Below are positions 11,991 to 25,800 of a DNA stretch of 64,000 nucleotides, piece after piece (within the stretch, counting starts at the first letter, position 1; every line of letters starts with the position of its first letter). Made by a program: the position numbers and the translations under genes. Source of the DNA: Motacilla alba alba (lineage: Eukaryota > Chordata > Aves > Passeriformes > Motacillidae); contig NC_052018.1 in assembly GCF_015832195.1 (NCBI RefSeq), positions 27,990,115 to 28,054,114 on the forward strand, read 5' to 3'. The notes beneath the pieces are model-generated. The model did not search any database and had not been told where the DNA came from. It saw nothing but the letters and a program-made list of their open reading frames with translations.

Positions 11991-14900
11991 GAAATTTTTA
12001 TTTAGTGCTGTTAACTAGTAATTATTTAACTAATCCTGATTATGATCTGTGGATGTTGTGAAGAATTGGCACTTGGGATGTCTATTCTGCAAACAAGAAG
12101 AGTTAATGTCCCTCCTTTCTTGGAAAGGATCCAGAATGTAATACTTAATTTAGCAACCCCCTTGCCATATAACTTTGGGGAAAATTAGTGGGGAAGTGAA
12201 TGACTTCTGGATGTATATTTTCTCCTGTTTGTCTTCTCTATGGAGATGAGGGGTTTTTTACTGCATGTGTGTCCATACAGTAAAAGGTTTCACATTAAGT
12301 TACGTGAATAAAGGCTTGTCTCCACACACTCTAAAAAGAGCCCTTTGGCAAATAGGAGCACCCTAATACTCCAGTCAGAATCATGAGTCCCCTCTCTGAA
12401 CTGCCAGAGCTGTCCCAAGGGAAAACTCTCCAGAAGTTAGTAAGGGATGTTCCCTGTGGCATCTCAAAAAGTAAGGGAAGACACAGTCCATTACTCTGTA
12501 GCTTATTATGGGAAGAGTATCCTGGAAATGGAGGTAGGAATGGATAGTATCTCTTCTGCATACATGTTTTTGTGGCGATATCTAGAAACTAGACTGTTAC
12601 TTGGGACTGTGGGGCACAGGGTCCCTTGTATCTGGGTAGCAGCAGCTGGAGAGAAACTACCCATACTGTGTGGGTAGATGCCAGTGGGTATGAAGCTGGT
12701 CTATGTGGCAAGCAAAACAACAGTCCTGGGGGCCAGGTATCAAAGTCAGCCAGAAATTCTTGGCCACTGTAGAGACTAGCACTAGCTAACCAGCTAACTA
12801 GCAGTCAACTGGAAGGTCCATTTGCATGTTTCCATAAGGGAGTCAGTCAACTGGAGCCCAGAGAATGCAGAGGCAAGTTGCTGGATAAACAAAGTGTTTA
12901 AGACCAGCTGCAGGAGAGACCCATATTATACATACACATATTTTCCATTAATATACATTCATCCCAAGCAGCCAAAAAGTGAACAAGGTCAGGCCATTGC
13001 TGCTGTTTGCATTTGTCTTAATGGTGAGCGCTCCATCTGTGTTGATCTGTGTGGTCAGACATGTACATGTATTGTGAGTACATGTGCATGTGTGTCTGCT
13101 AGGGCTTCGGGCTCAGCTTCATTCGTCATTAATAACAGCATCTCAGAACATGGGGCTGCTGCAGACCTGTGTTTACTGAGCTACTGAATTCTTCAACTCC
13201 TAGTAGTAGGCATGACAGAAAAAAAATAGGTAAATTTGATTAACTATATGCACCATTTAAATGTTAAATAAATGCATATAAAGTAGTAATAGATTCTGAC
13301 TACAATTTCTGTTCCAATACTCTTCACAGTCTGTTGCTTTGGCTGTGCATCAGTGAGTGCTACATATTGTCCTTCCTCATATCTGGCCTTCTGCAGGGTA
13401 ATTTGTAGTATTGAAGAACTAAATTATGCAACTTGAAGCACACCATTAACACTGTACAAGGTTTTCCAGATGTCCAGATATCAAGTGATTAGTATATAGT
13501 CTATGGACACTACAAGCCAAATGTTATTAATTGGCTGTAAAGGAGACAGAGATGAAGAGACTGTGACCAGGTTCTCTGAAATATTGATTCTTCCTTGTGA
13601 GAATATACATCCATCCTGTCTATCACAGATGTAAATGCACTTAAAACTGACTAAATTTATAGTTTCCTCAAGCAAAGGTCTGATTAATTCATGTTTCTAA
13701 CAGAGATAGAGGATGTACACTTATTAGATGGAACTGAGATTCTTGCCTGGTAACAGCAAGAGTCTGTATTTGGCATATAGCAATGTTTTTTTCTGTTTCA
13801 GCTATTTATATTCATATATTACAGAAGGTAAAAATAATGCTTGTGAGCATAAGATGAAGCGGGAACTTACAGAGAACAAGGAAGAGAAACTAAATACCAG
13901 TTTCCTCCAAAGTGCAAAATGGAAAACATCATGCTAGCACCAGAGAAAGAGCAGCCAAAGAGAGATATGTGAATAGATGTGGTAAAAAATGTCAGTAGGA
14001 TATGCCAGGTGTGTTGTTATTTCTCTTTTAGACCATAAAAACATGCAAATATTGCCCAGATGGAATGATTAGGAATGATGAGAATGAAAAATCCTCTTAT
14101 TAAATGCTAGCATGAGAACTAAAAAAAGAGGAGCAGTCTTTGACTTCCAAAATAGTTATAGATAAAACACAGTGCTGTCTAACAAGGTGATTCAAATCAC
14201 CTCAGATCTGAGCCATTCTTCAGGGACATCTATCAATGTGTATTAACAATGCAAGCACTCTAATATGAGAATGTTCTGACCCAGAAGCCTCATTTTGATG
14301 TCTTTTTTAGATGAGATGCATCCTGAACTCTTCACTCAATTCTTCTCTAGAGGGTGCTGATGACAAAGCCCGTACTGTCTTTTCTGGTGACAGAGCTATT
14401 ATTGTTTACATCCTAGGATCTTCAGATATATCCTACTCATTTTCCGCAGTCTGCACTTGTAGTGCTGTAATTAAGATGTCATCTTTGAAATATATGAAAT
14501 CTCACCTATTCTGTGCAACACAGCTTACACATCCTCTCTTGTCCTTTACTACTCTATGTTTTTTGTTGAAAATACTAAATGGAATAAAGTGTTTTGCATT
14601 ATTTGGTTAATTTGCATATACTAATTGCAAAGAATGCAGTAAAATGAAGTTATATATAAACCCCCCTCTCTTTTGGACAATAAATTACAAAACATGACAT
14701 ATCACAGTAAAGTGGAATAAATTAAAAGTAACTTATTAAAAAATAGTGGAAAATAAAAAAATCATATTGCTGTGTTCTTTTAAGTATTGGGCCCACTGAA
14801 TACATTGCTCATACAAAAAAAACTATTTATGAATATTGCCCGAGAACAGATTTTCAAAAGTGTCACATGCCAATTAACACAGTACATGTGAACAGAAGCA

Positions 14901-17900
14901 TAATGAATTTGAGATGATAATATTCCCACATGCAGAAAATGTCAACAAGAACATAATTGGCAGCTATAACATATGGTATATTGAGCTCAAAAACTTGTTT
15001 ATACCATCTTGAATCTCCCACTAATAAGATTTCTCTTTATTAACAAAATATAAAGGAATATATCTGAAGTGCCATTCAGAAGTGTCACTTCCTTTCTGAG
15101 ATTCAGGCACGAAATTTGATTGATGTGTTTTCTAATGTCAGGTTTGATGTTATATAATCCAGTGGGGTTTGTACACCACTAATAGTATGGAGTTTATTAC
15201 ATATTCACTGAGGTTGCATAAAACTGCTTGCTGGCTAAAAGTAGTATTGACCATGAGATTTTTGTGTGTCTGTTCATGTGGGTATATATTCTGAACTTTT
15301 AGTGTCTGAAATCACGATAGTCAGTGTTTTCAAAAACAAAAATGCAGATCTGATTTCCTAACTTTTGCAGACTCTGCTCTAGTCAAAGTTTGTTCATACC
15401 AAATGTAAATGACCAAAGGAAGATTTCTTCAGTGTTGTTTCAGAATGTTTCAGCTACCAAATCAAACTTATTTTCTTCATTTACATCTGACTGGCAAGGG
15501 GATATAGATCTTTTGGAAATGAAATATCGATGTCATTGTGGATGATGTCTCTTTGGCTTTCCTGATGCTTTCTAAATGTTCTATGAAAAGAGAAGGTAAG
15601 CATACTAAGAGTGTCTTAAAACTCCCAAATATATGCACGGAGAAAATAAGTATGCATTAGTTGGACATGAGATTTGAACTATAAATCAGACTGGTGATAA
15701 TTTCTTCTGCATTTCTGACTCTTTCAGAAATTCTTTGGATACATGAGCTTAAATTTAAGTAGCTTCATTTATTATGACAATTTTCAGATTTTACATAGCT
15801 GAAAAGAAAAAAAAAAAAGCTTTAAACAAAATTCTCAAATGATTTCTCCAAAATTTCCCAGGAAATTTCAAACCCTTCTCTTTAATTTTCTGTTCTACCT
15901 CTTCCAGCATATCTATTAATAGTATTAGTGACATGTAGTTATTTGTTGTTCTTAAACCCATGCAAACATCACTGTTAATCACGTGGCTATTTTCCAAAGA
16001 TTCCTCCTCTTGATAGTATCAGGCAAGTTGCATTTGTATATAATTCAAGAATTGCTTTCCAAGAAAGTGAATCCAGGCTAGACTCAGATGTTCCTTATAA
16101 GGAATTAAACACCACTGAAACAGAGGTATCCTGCCTCTTAAATTTGATATGAGGAGGCTGACAGTGCAAGAAGAAAATATAGATATTTATCTACATCAAG
16201 TCCTTCACTCTAGTGCCTTTTTTCTGAGTTGGAAAGGGAAGTCCAGAAAGGAATCAAATCTTAACGATTCATGACTTTTCCTCTAGAAATATTTTGAACA
16301 TAGATTAAAAAAGTCATTTACCAGTGAAATTAAATACTGATTACATTTGGGAGGTCTTATGCTTTTTTTTTAAACTTCTTAGCTACATGATCTTTCTTTT
16401 TTTTTTTTTTTTTCATTATGAACACAAAGGAAATAAAAATTAAATTTTTTTTTCAGTTTAAACCCATTTTAAATTTACAGTAAACAAATTTGATGACAAA
16501 CACAATGATTTTGCAAAGATGGTTTTAAAGGAAACAGAGCAGAATCCAATATTCAGCTGAAATTGGAGGACAACTGTAGAAAATTTGAATTTGCCTTTGT
16601 AAATTCATGATGAAAAGGACACTGAGGTAAAGGATAACTGAATTTTTTAAACACCACAATGCTTACATCTACCTGTTTTACAGCTAATTTGACATTTCTC
16701 ATTACTTTCTAACCATGCTTCATTAGCTATTTAAGAGCTATTTAAGAAAAGGTTATAATTAGTTAGTGTCGTTGTTCCAAATAACTTTTCCCACTGTTTT
16801 TAGCAGTCTTGCATCCATATAGTAACTTCAACAGGTTTTGTTTTTTTTTTTATTAAGACTACCTAGAAAATATTTGAAAATATGCTAAACCTGAACTTAC
16901 TGTTTTCAATAATGGCTTTAGTCTCACATGAGCCAAATACTTTGGCAGCATTTTTCTGATGCTTAGCTTCACCAGGATGCACAAATGCCTACTTTTCTCT
17001 TTACATCCTCCACTAGAATGGAGGCAATGTGGTATATTCCTGCAAAGTTTTCATTACACATCAAGTGTTCTTTAGGTAATGGAGGGACAATGGTATCCTT
17101 TAAAAGAATAAATGGATGTTTAAACAATTCAAAGGTAGCTGGGCCAGGAAAAAGATCACACAAAAAGTGTAGCTCCACAATGAATATGGCAGGTACTACT
17201 GTGGTATTTAATTGTTTCATGCTCTGTTTTCAGTGGCATAGGAAATAAAATCCCTATACCCCTATCCCGGAGGGATGTCTCAGGTTAGAGCTTTTGTTTT
17301 ATTTCCTTCTATGGTCCAATATATCACAGCAGATCACCTTCATCATTATCACACATGGAAAGAATAAAAACCTCACTCTGTAATTTAGCAATTGTTACAA
17401 CTTTGAATGCATTGGTAGCAATAAAATAACTCTAACTTTACACAAAAACAATGAATTTTGGATGATGAAATCATGTGATAAATTAGTAACACATTTTAGA
17501 ATTGCTCTCTGAGGGTTTTCATATTTTCAGCTTCCTATGGTTCTTTCAAGGTGTTTTCAATGTTGTTTTTTCTTTTATTTTTACCAAATAAATACTTTTT
17601 ACAGATTTAAAAACCAGAAAATTCCCTTAACTGTCTTCATTTTTTTCTTAGGTTTGTTTGTTTGTTTTTGTTTGTGTTTGTTTGTTTGGTTGGTTTTGTT
17701 GGATTGGCTTCCGTTGTTATTTTTTCAAAACTTTCAAGCACTAGAAGAATGATTTCTGTAGTCATTTTGGAGATTTAACGGAGTCACTTTTTTACTTTTC
17801 TTGCTTGATCTTACCCTTTTGTTGTCCTTGAAGTGCTTATGTGATAGTTGGATTCAGGTCTTAGTTTCTATTTAGTGTCCTCCCTTAATTTCTTTCTTAA

Positions 17901-20900
17901 CTTCTTTCTTAATTTCTAAATTTGTAATGCATTTTGTAGGAGCAGACCCTCCCAGAATTTCTGAGTTCCCTTTGACTCTTCTGAGGACTCAGTGTTCCTC
18001 AGGAAGGTGGACTCTCGCTGTTGTGCTTAGCAGTATGCAATAGATTAGATTATATTGTACACTGAGTATTAATAAATGTTCTTACAGTTGCATAAATGAT
18101 AAAACCAAAATCCATCATATATATTGCTTGTACAGACATATTATATAGTCATATGTCTACAAACAGCTAAGAGCCAACTTTTTCTAACAGGTAGAAGTTT
18201 TTATGTAAAATAATGAGATGATCTATGTGGAAATAAAGCCTCAGGCTAGGCTGTCATTTAGGACACTGTTGTGGGATATATGGGTTTAAATCTTCCTAAA
18301 GAAATCTGGACGTGAGCCCAGAAATTTCATATCAGGTGAATTTTTTAAACAGTGACCAAATAGGAGAAGTATTTTGAAAAGAAGTCTTGACCTTTTCCAA
18401 AAGATGTGCTGATCCAATTTTGCAGTAAGTAAAAAATTTTAAAAGACAATTATATTTCCAGAAAGATTATGATCCCTTGACATGAGGGAAATCCTTCTTT
18501 GAGTCCAAAAAGGAAAGCATTTTAGTCATGGAAAATGATAGGAATAAAAATATTCTGTGCCTCAGTATATGCAAAGGATTAGCATGAAGAACTTTCTGCC
18601 TACCCTTGTGAAGACTTCAAAATTGTCCCTAGGTTGCTAATTTAGGGCTACTCTGGTACAATTTTAATTTAGGCCTACAAGTCTATAATGACATACTACA
18701 GCTATTTCTGACTTCAAATCATGACAAACAATAAAAAACCACTCAACATGTTCTAGTTATTTTAATAAGCTTATGGTTCTTGTTCATAATTGGCAAACAT
18801 ATGCTCAAAAATACTTATTGTAACTTTTAAAAAAATCACCCCATTTAATTTCCAGAAGGACATCAAGGACAATTTAGTCTTGATTCTACTTTAAGTTGTT
18901 ACCTTTAAGTGGGTTAACACTATATGCTTACTGTATGGTTTGACAAGCTCATTTTTCATGAAAAAACTTCTGAAACTCTAATTTATCATTTACTATTTTA
19001 AAGGACTTTTTTTCCCATGGTGAGTCTTCAGTTGCCTGTGTGATCTTTCTTCTTAGGGAAGTAGTTTTCTTATACAAATGCCATGTAATTCTCTAGCGAA
19101 TTGTACAGGTTGGCAAGACATTTGTTTGCAATGTAAATATTTTGCTTCTGGCTAAATTATTGCTTCATTTTGTTTGTAAAATTTAAACAAAACACAAAAG
19201 CAAAATACATGATGTCAAAAAAAACACAAAGGAAAATATGTTTTTGGGCAATGTTAATAGATTTTGTTCTCTCAGATGTTTTTCTCTATGTTTCAGAATA
19301 CAATTATACTTCATCTTAAAATAAATAATAAAATATCCTGAACCACAATGTAAGTCTCATGGCTGACGTCTTTTGTCTTGGTCTCATCAGATCACACTGG
19401 CAAGATCCGATCCCTATTGATCTAGGGGATCATCCCTAGCCTATACTGGAGACTGAAAGTATTTATTCCAAGCCTCCAAGTTTGAAACAGACTTTGCTTA
19501 TCATTCTGAGCTTCCACGATGTGGTAGAATTAGCAAACACCTATTAACATAGTACGGAATTCTGATGAGTCCAACATTAAACATATTTGAGTACTATACT
19601 TTACACTTGAGTCCCTGTTTAGATCTAATTTAAAGGAAAGAATGAGAAAGAATTATGCAACAAAAATATCTGCTTCAGAGAAATGTGCCATTTGTAGACA
19701 AAAAAAAAAGAAGAAAAAAAAGTGACATTACTAATTTTAACTCTATGAACACAATACAATGAAAAGATCAATGAATTTCAAATTTAAATGTTTTTGAGGG
19801 GATAGTCTTTCAGAAATTTTTGAGAAGCAAAAATAATTTCAAAGCATTTTCATCAATATGTTCTCAACATGGTTTTATTGGCAAAAAATTATCTAACGGA
19901 TCAGCTGCACTAGATATCCGAATGCTTTTAGTGACTGTTTGAACTCGTGTCCCTTTTTTTGTCAGTAAATTTCCCTCCTACTTCAGGGTTAAAGTAAGAA
20001 GTAAAATCACCCTCTTTTAAACTCCATTTGCTAATGTCCCTTTTTAGCGACCAGTAATACTCAACTACTTTTTTAGCCCCTCTCCTCTTTTGTTCTTGTG
20101 CTTAGATGTTTAATGAATACATGAAGTGACACCTCTGGGTCCATTAAAGATAATTGAAACTTCTCATTTTGCAAGATATTGCTACAATTCACTATTAGGA
20201 AAGCAGAGTAAAAGTTGCAGCACAGATCCATTACACTATCACGGCAATTACTTTCTGCTGTAACAGATTATATCGAGACCAGTGTACAAGAAGAGGGAAA
20301 ACAATGTAATGAATGTTACAAAGGACCATCCATCACTTGATGGGCATAGTCATGATGATGTAGAAGGTACAATTTAACCAGTATCAATGGAGCAGTTCTT
20401 TATATCCCCTAAGGAATAATCATTGTACATATCCCTTTCAATTATTTATATCTTCCTATTGTCCATTTCTCTGAGGAAAAATTAATTTGGCCTAGCCAAG
20501 TAAAGCATTGCTGCCTGCAATTTCTTGAAGAAAAATAATCTAGACAATAGGCAAAAAAAATATGAAGCTAGTCTAAATCTGAGCAAAACCACTGTCAAAG
20601 AGTAAAAACTCTGTCAAAAGTCATTTTTGTGTAGTATGGGCTAGATAAACTCATCATTTAGAGTATAAAAAAGGTCAAGGATGATCCTATTTTAATACTA
20701 GGCCAAGATGTTGAAAATTTTTTTCTCAAGAAAAAAAATAAACCAAACAAAAATCAAACAACTTGGACACAGTTTTTTGATATGCCTTGTATACATGTGC
20801 AATCTAAGTCAATGTAGAGACACGTCAAAGTTATAGTAAATGGCTTAAACAAAATTATCTGGCTACAGAATTTGCAAACATATGGGCATGGGCACTTCAT

Positions 20901-22179
20901 TTGAAAAAAATTCCATCAGTAACATTGAAACCCACAAGAAAACTACATAAGAGTAAAGAAACCCAGGTTGCAACTTCTGGGCAATTAGTAGAATAATATC
21001 ATTCTTGTAACAGCTCTGTTGTTTTAGAACAGACTCAGGAAGATCGAAGTCCAAAACTATCCAAAGTGGAACCTCAGGCATGGTATACAAGAAAAGTCAA
21101 AAGACTAAGCAAATATACATAAAATGGCCAACCCCCCATTCCCAAAGTAAAGTTATGGATAAAGATTTTTTTAACTGATGAAAAGAGCAGCCCAATGTGA
21201 ATAACTTCCCTGCTAGTACTTAATATTCATACAACCAGAATCTTCACACAACCCAGATAAGCTATAGTTACTTCAAAAACTAGCAGAAAATAGATATTAG
21301 TATTTTAAATGGGGTTAATTAATTAAACCTCAATTAATTAAATGAGATATTGGGATTTAAAGTGTGGTTCAGGGGTCAAAGTAAATTCAAGAAAAAAATT
21401 ACCATCATTGCACTGAGACCAGTACAGTCAATACACCTTCCCAAAGTTGCAAAGTAGTGAGTTTACAGGAAAGTAGAGAATTATACATACTTTGATACGT
21501 CTCCATGAATCCAAAAAACGTTAGCTTTAGAAACTGAAGTCCAAGTATCTTTCTCATACAGATGACCCCAGGAACATGCTCTTTCAAAAGTCAAAAGTAT
21601 GAATATTAGTCACACATGACTGATCACCCCGTGATTTTTCTTTGCACTTTCAAAAACTGCTTTTTATGCATAGAAATTACTTTCAAAAATATACGTATAT
21701 ATTCAAGTTTGGTTTTTTATACTTCTATCAAATTAAACTAAGACAAATATATATTCTTGATAAATAAGGAAATATAGACATGTGAGAGAAATATTAATCA
21801 TGTAATGTTCTTTTGCATACTTATAGACCAAAAATAATATGACTTCTTTCATCACTAAGACTGTTCACTTAGTATGAATTAAAAGATTTACTGTGCAATA
21901 TTTTCATCTAAAAAGCATCCTTACCAGCTGAATAAAAATAAATAAAACTGTGATATAAGTATAAATGTAAGCATAAATATATTAAAAATTAAGATATAAA
22001 CTCTTTAATACATGTAGTAACTTGTCAGTATAAAATAAAAATGTGTATATCATAATGGTGTTGGGAAAAAATTATAATGTGATCTTCTAAAGCATTCAAT
22101 AAAATGGAGTGGGGTCATTTACATTTGTAATTATGTGCACTTTTTGTCTTTTTTCTATTTTTTTTTGTGAAAAAAGAAA
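11991..22179. other. Non-coding DNA including an unidentified G+C-richer block
   Basis: No gene is supported. From about 12,320 to 13,190 the sequence is clearly richer in G and C than its surroundings but matches no repeat family I can name. A T-run lies near 16,388-16,404 and a (GTTT)n tract at 17,652-17,700. The stretch near 20,130-20,300 is a candidate conserved non-coding element. The rest is ordinary AT-rich sequence. Confidence 0.5.
17652..17700. repeat. (GTTT)n microsatellite, imperfect
   Basis: Repeated GTTT units with interruptions (GTTTTT, GTGTTT, GGTTGG). The open frame across it is an artefact of the repeat. Confidence 0.9.
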
Positions 22180-22185
22180 TTCCCC
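22180..22185. repeat. Target-site duplication, left copy
   Basis: TTCCCC immediately precedes the LTR that begins TGTGGGG. The identical six bases follow the other end at 22,862-22,867. Six-base duplications are typical of class II (beta/alpharetrovirus-like, ERVK) integrations. Confidence 0.85.
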
Positions 22186-22299
22186 TGTGGGGTTTCACCC
22201 CCGGATTGGGATGACCCCGAAAGATGGAAAAGTCCCTCCTCCAACCCGTGCCTTCGAAGAAAGACTCAGTAGTCTTCTGTTGTCTGTTCTCAAGGTTGT

Positions 22300-22305
22300 T
22301 TATTG
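22300..22305 (-). terminator. Poly(A) signal of the LTR
   Basis: AATAAA on the minus strand, about 100 bases downstream of the TATA box, marking the end of the R region. Confidence 0.75.
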
Positions 22306-22400
22306 TTGGTTATCTACAAGATTCTTCTCCCTGAACTGCTGTGGCCTGTTCAGCAGCTCAGACAAAGGCACTCTCTGCCCTCCCAGGGGCTGGTGCCATC

Positions 22401-22407
22401 TTTTATA
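22401..22407 (-). promoter_or_regulatory. TATA box of the LTR
   Basis: TATAAAA on the minus strand, upstream of the LTR's AATAAA in transcription order. Confidence 0.7.
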
Positions 22408-22861
22408 TCATATATTACGTACTACATGTTTATGCTTTCTCTCCAATACCTACTATCTATATTGAATAGTGACTTTCTACTCTAAACCAATCTGTGAGTG
22501 CCAACACCACCAAAGACATGGAGGCTGGGAAGGAGAAAGAAAGAGGACAGGGCACACCCAAATCCCTCCATCTTAGAACCCCTGACCCCCATGTACAAAA
22601 CTTGGACCCCTGCGTACAAGGCTTAAAACCCCCCTGTACAGCACTCAGAAATTCTACCCTTTACTTCGTGACTACTTCTACTATGCTATCAAAACTTTTG
22701 TGTGTGTGGCTTGTAATTCTTCATACAGAGTTAGTAACTTGCTCCACGGGCTAAGATCAAAACCCCCACGTGTGTCTTTGGCTGCATGCCAGGGTCTCAG
22801 AGCCCCCTGCCAGCGGCTCTGGCCATCCAGGACACCCAGAGGAGAATCCTGGGTTCCGACA

Positions 22862-22867
22862 TTCCCC
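22862..22867. repeat. Target-site duplication, right copy
   Basis: TTCCCC directly follows the LTR end and is identical to 22,180-22,185. Confidence 0.85.
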
Positions 22868-25800
22868 CAAATATTTAATTCAATGCTGAAAAATTCTGAG
22901 CACTGTTATAATAAAGACAGTTTTCATGACAACCTGAATAAGAAATCATTCCATACACAAACCCTATTGATTAACATACACATTTTGTATTTCACCAAGT
23001 CAGATGACATTTTAAGTCTTCTGACTTTTTTACTGTTTTCAAACACTTGCTCTGATGTTAAATTTTGAACAGTTGCCACCAGTATTGCAAAAGATTAACA
23101 TGGCTGGAATGTTTGACGTATAAAAGTGTCAGCATTTATTAGTGATAAACACCATCCTCTCTCCTCTCCTGATGGATTATATGTTCTCTCATTAAATGGA
23201 AAAAAGGATGACAGGGAGAAGCAGTATTTTGGTGTTTTCTGTTAAAATGTTGCTGGCATTTGAGGTGACTTTTTTATACTTTTCTAAAAGAAAAGGTGTC
23301 ATTTGTAATTGATTCTGTTGGGAAACTTATGATAAAAATCACATATACTCCCACAGCTTAAGGGACTGTCAAATTTTAACTCCATCAGTTTTCTTCTAGA
23401 CATGCCAGACAGAAGTGTTAACAAGAAAATGTTAAATAACTTAAAACTTTTAAGCTGGTATTTAGGGAAAGGAAGATTTTAAATGAAAGCACTGATTATA
23501 CCAATAAGTCTGAAATGGACATTTCTTTATTTTCAAGATTTTAAGAATTCACAAAAATTAAGTAACCTAATATCATGAACCTAAAGTGGAATTACAACTC
23601 TGCATTGGTTGAAACAGTTATATTTGTGACTATATAAAACAGCAGCCTTGCAGCCTTATTATTATCTTATTTCTTCTTCTTTCTCTCCCATATTATCCTT
23701 GTTTGCCTTGGGAAGAAGTTACAAGTGCAATTTTGGTGAAAGAGACCTGGCTTAACTATATTCCTTTCTAGATGAAGCATCTCAGCCAACTTCATTAAGT
23801 TAAAGCTGGCACAATCTGAATTGCAAAATTGAGCATAACTAAAAATATCTAATTCTTTATGCAGTTTTGGCAGCTATTCCATACTCTGGTACAAAGTAGG
23901 TCATCTACAATTTTTTTAGTGTAATGGCTATTCTGTTGTGCAATAGCATCATTTACCTCTCAATTTACTCTAATTGAGGGCAGTTTAGTTTGAATTAAAT
24001 TTAGTTTATGGCTGAAGCACCATGATAACAGAAAAGTCAAGGTGAACACAGTCTTTTTAGTTTCCTTGATGAAAGTGCATTCCTATGCACTTCCTACCAG
24101 AGTTAAAAAGTCCTACATAGTGCACCTACCAAAGGCAACATTAATAAAGTAGAAGCCAGTGGAATGAATTCCTACTGAAGAACAGAGACCTAACGGAATA
24201 TTTTATCCCAATGAGGTATTTCTCTAAAGGAATGTCACGGCCGCTCAACTGGTTAAAGGAGACAATTATAAAGAATACACAATAACCACAGGTGCATATA
24301 TTAACAGATAGAAATAAATAATGGAGACTGTGGCTTACGCCAATCAATCTGCACTAAGCATAAGATCAATATCTATATCATTAAATGCCTCTATTAATCA
24401 GAACAACGTTATTCTGACTGACAATTTTCTGCATCTGTGTTGACTTCTTTCTTTTTTCCCTCCCTTGTTGCTACCAGACCAGATACAATACCTACATTTT
24501 TCCCACTTGTTGCTTTTAAGAAAAATTAAGACTAAATTGGCCACTGCAGACTCCCTCTGAGGATGCTTCAGGTGTCCTGATTCAGAATGAGGAGATGACA
24601 CATCAGATTACCAAGCTGAGGTCTGGAAACAACATTTTGTGATATGCCATGGAAAGCAGTAGTGTGGCTGAGAATTACATCTGTTTTTAAAGGTCTTGAC
24701 TTGTTCAAGAAGATTTATGTCTCTATCCCTTCTGACTGATTTATCTGGTTTTAAAAATTGTCCTTCTTTAAGTTTCTCTAGGCCTTGATTTTCCAGTATC
24801 GTTTCATCTATACGCAGTTCTGCCATTTTTTGTCCTCATTTTCAATACCTTTTTTCCTCGACATTTATTGGTGCTTGATCCTTCAATGACGTTGCTACAA
24901 GCTCTGTTTTTTTATTGCACCATATTTTCAGTTTTATTTTTTCTCTGTGATATCACTTTTCACTACTTTTTCTGATGCTTCCACTTATAAGTTTCATCTC
25001 CCTTCTTTTGCAAACTGCCATTAGCTCATGGAGCAGTTACCTTGGGTGTTTCCAATGCAATCTATGGCATCTATACACTATGTATAGTGAGCATTTGTTC
25101 AGGGATTGTTTTTTTTTCCTGTTCTTATTACAGCAGAGCCCCGCTTGTATTTTCTTCTCTTTCTATATTTTAAATAAAGTTCAGAACTTCTAGCTTTTAA
25201 AACTTAATTTCCAAAAGTGTCTTCACTGGAAGGAAGTCCCCTAACATCTTGAAGAAGAGATTTGTCTTACACCCTTTAGCAAAATAATTTTACTGCCAAT
25301 ATATGCATACAGGAGGTCTCCTCATGATACAGTGGAGGGACTGATGAGCTGTGAGATCCTCAATAAAAGAGACCATAGCTGAAGGTCACACTGACTGGAG
25401 AATTACTGCTTGTGTAAGGAAACTGAAGTATTTTGTGAACTAAAGAGCTAGTTCACAAGAGATTTTTTTTTCCACATTCACTTTATAATTGCATTTACCT
25501 CACTAATTCACACACTAGAGGGACAAATTTGGATATACACACCAATGAAGTCGTACATGGAAACCAGTAAGTTTTCCCTTTGGCTTTAGGGGGATTTTAT
25601 GCAATGTTCATGACAGATTGATATCAGGATCAGGTTTCTAAGGCAAGAAAACTTGTTGCCTGTAACATGATAGGGGGTACAAAGCACAATAAATTATATT
25701 AATTGTGAAGAAAAAAAATCTTAAACTTTTTATTCCTCTTAGCCATGCCTAGCTTCAGTCCTCTATGTTCTCCATATACTGAAAAATCTGTTTTTTTAAA

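Larger units (their letters stand above)
22186..22861 (-). mobile_element. Solo LTR of an endogenous retrovirus, class II (ERVK-like)
   Basis: This 676-base element is a long terminal repeat read on the minus strand. It begins TGTCGGAACCCAGG (plus-strand right end) and ends GAAACCCCACA (plus-strand left end), giving the TG...CA ends of an LTR. A TATAAAA box is at 22,401-22,407 and an AATAAA poly(A) signal at 22,300-22,305 on the minus strand. They lie about 100 bases apart and in the correct order, as for U3-R-U5. A perfect six-base duplication flanks it. No gag, pol or env sequence lies on either side, so it is a solo LTR left by recombination between two LTRs. Its base composition is much richer in G and C than its surroundings. 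Open frames inside it are artefacts. The ERVK class is inferred from duplication length and from resemblance to passerine LTRs I recall. Confidence 0.88.

Noticed and set aside
12780..12815. Imperfect palindrome around CTAGCTAACCAGCTAACTAG
   Set aside because: It is better explained as a short AGCTAAC-type tandem repeat. The two arms do not pair through the centre.
22109..23068. Overlapping plus-strand open frames of 60-122 codons
   Set aside because: They lie in and around the minus-strand LTR. Its G+C-rich sequence has fewer stops by chance, and the products resemble no protein.
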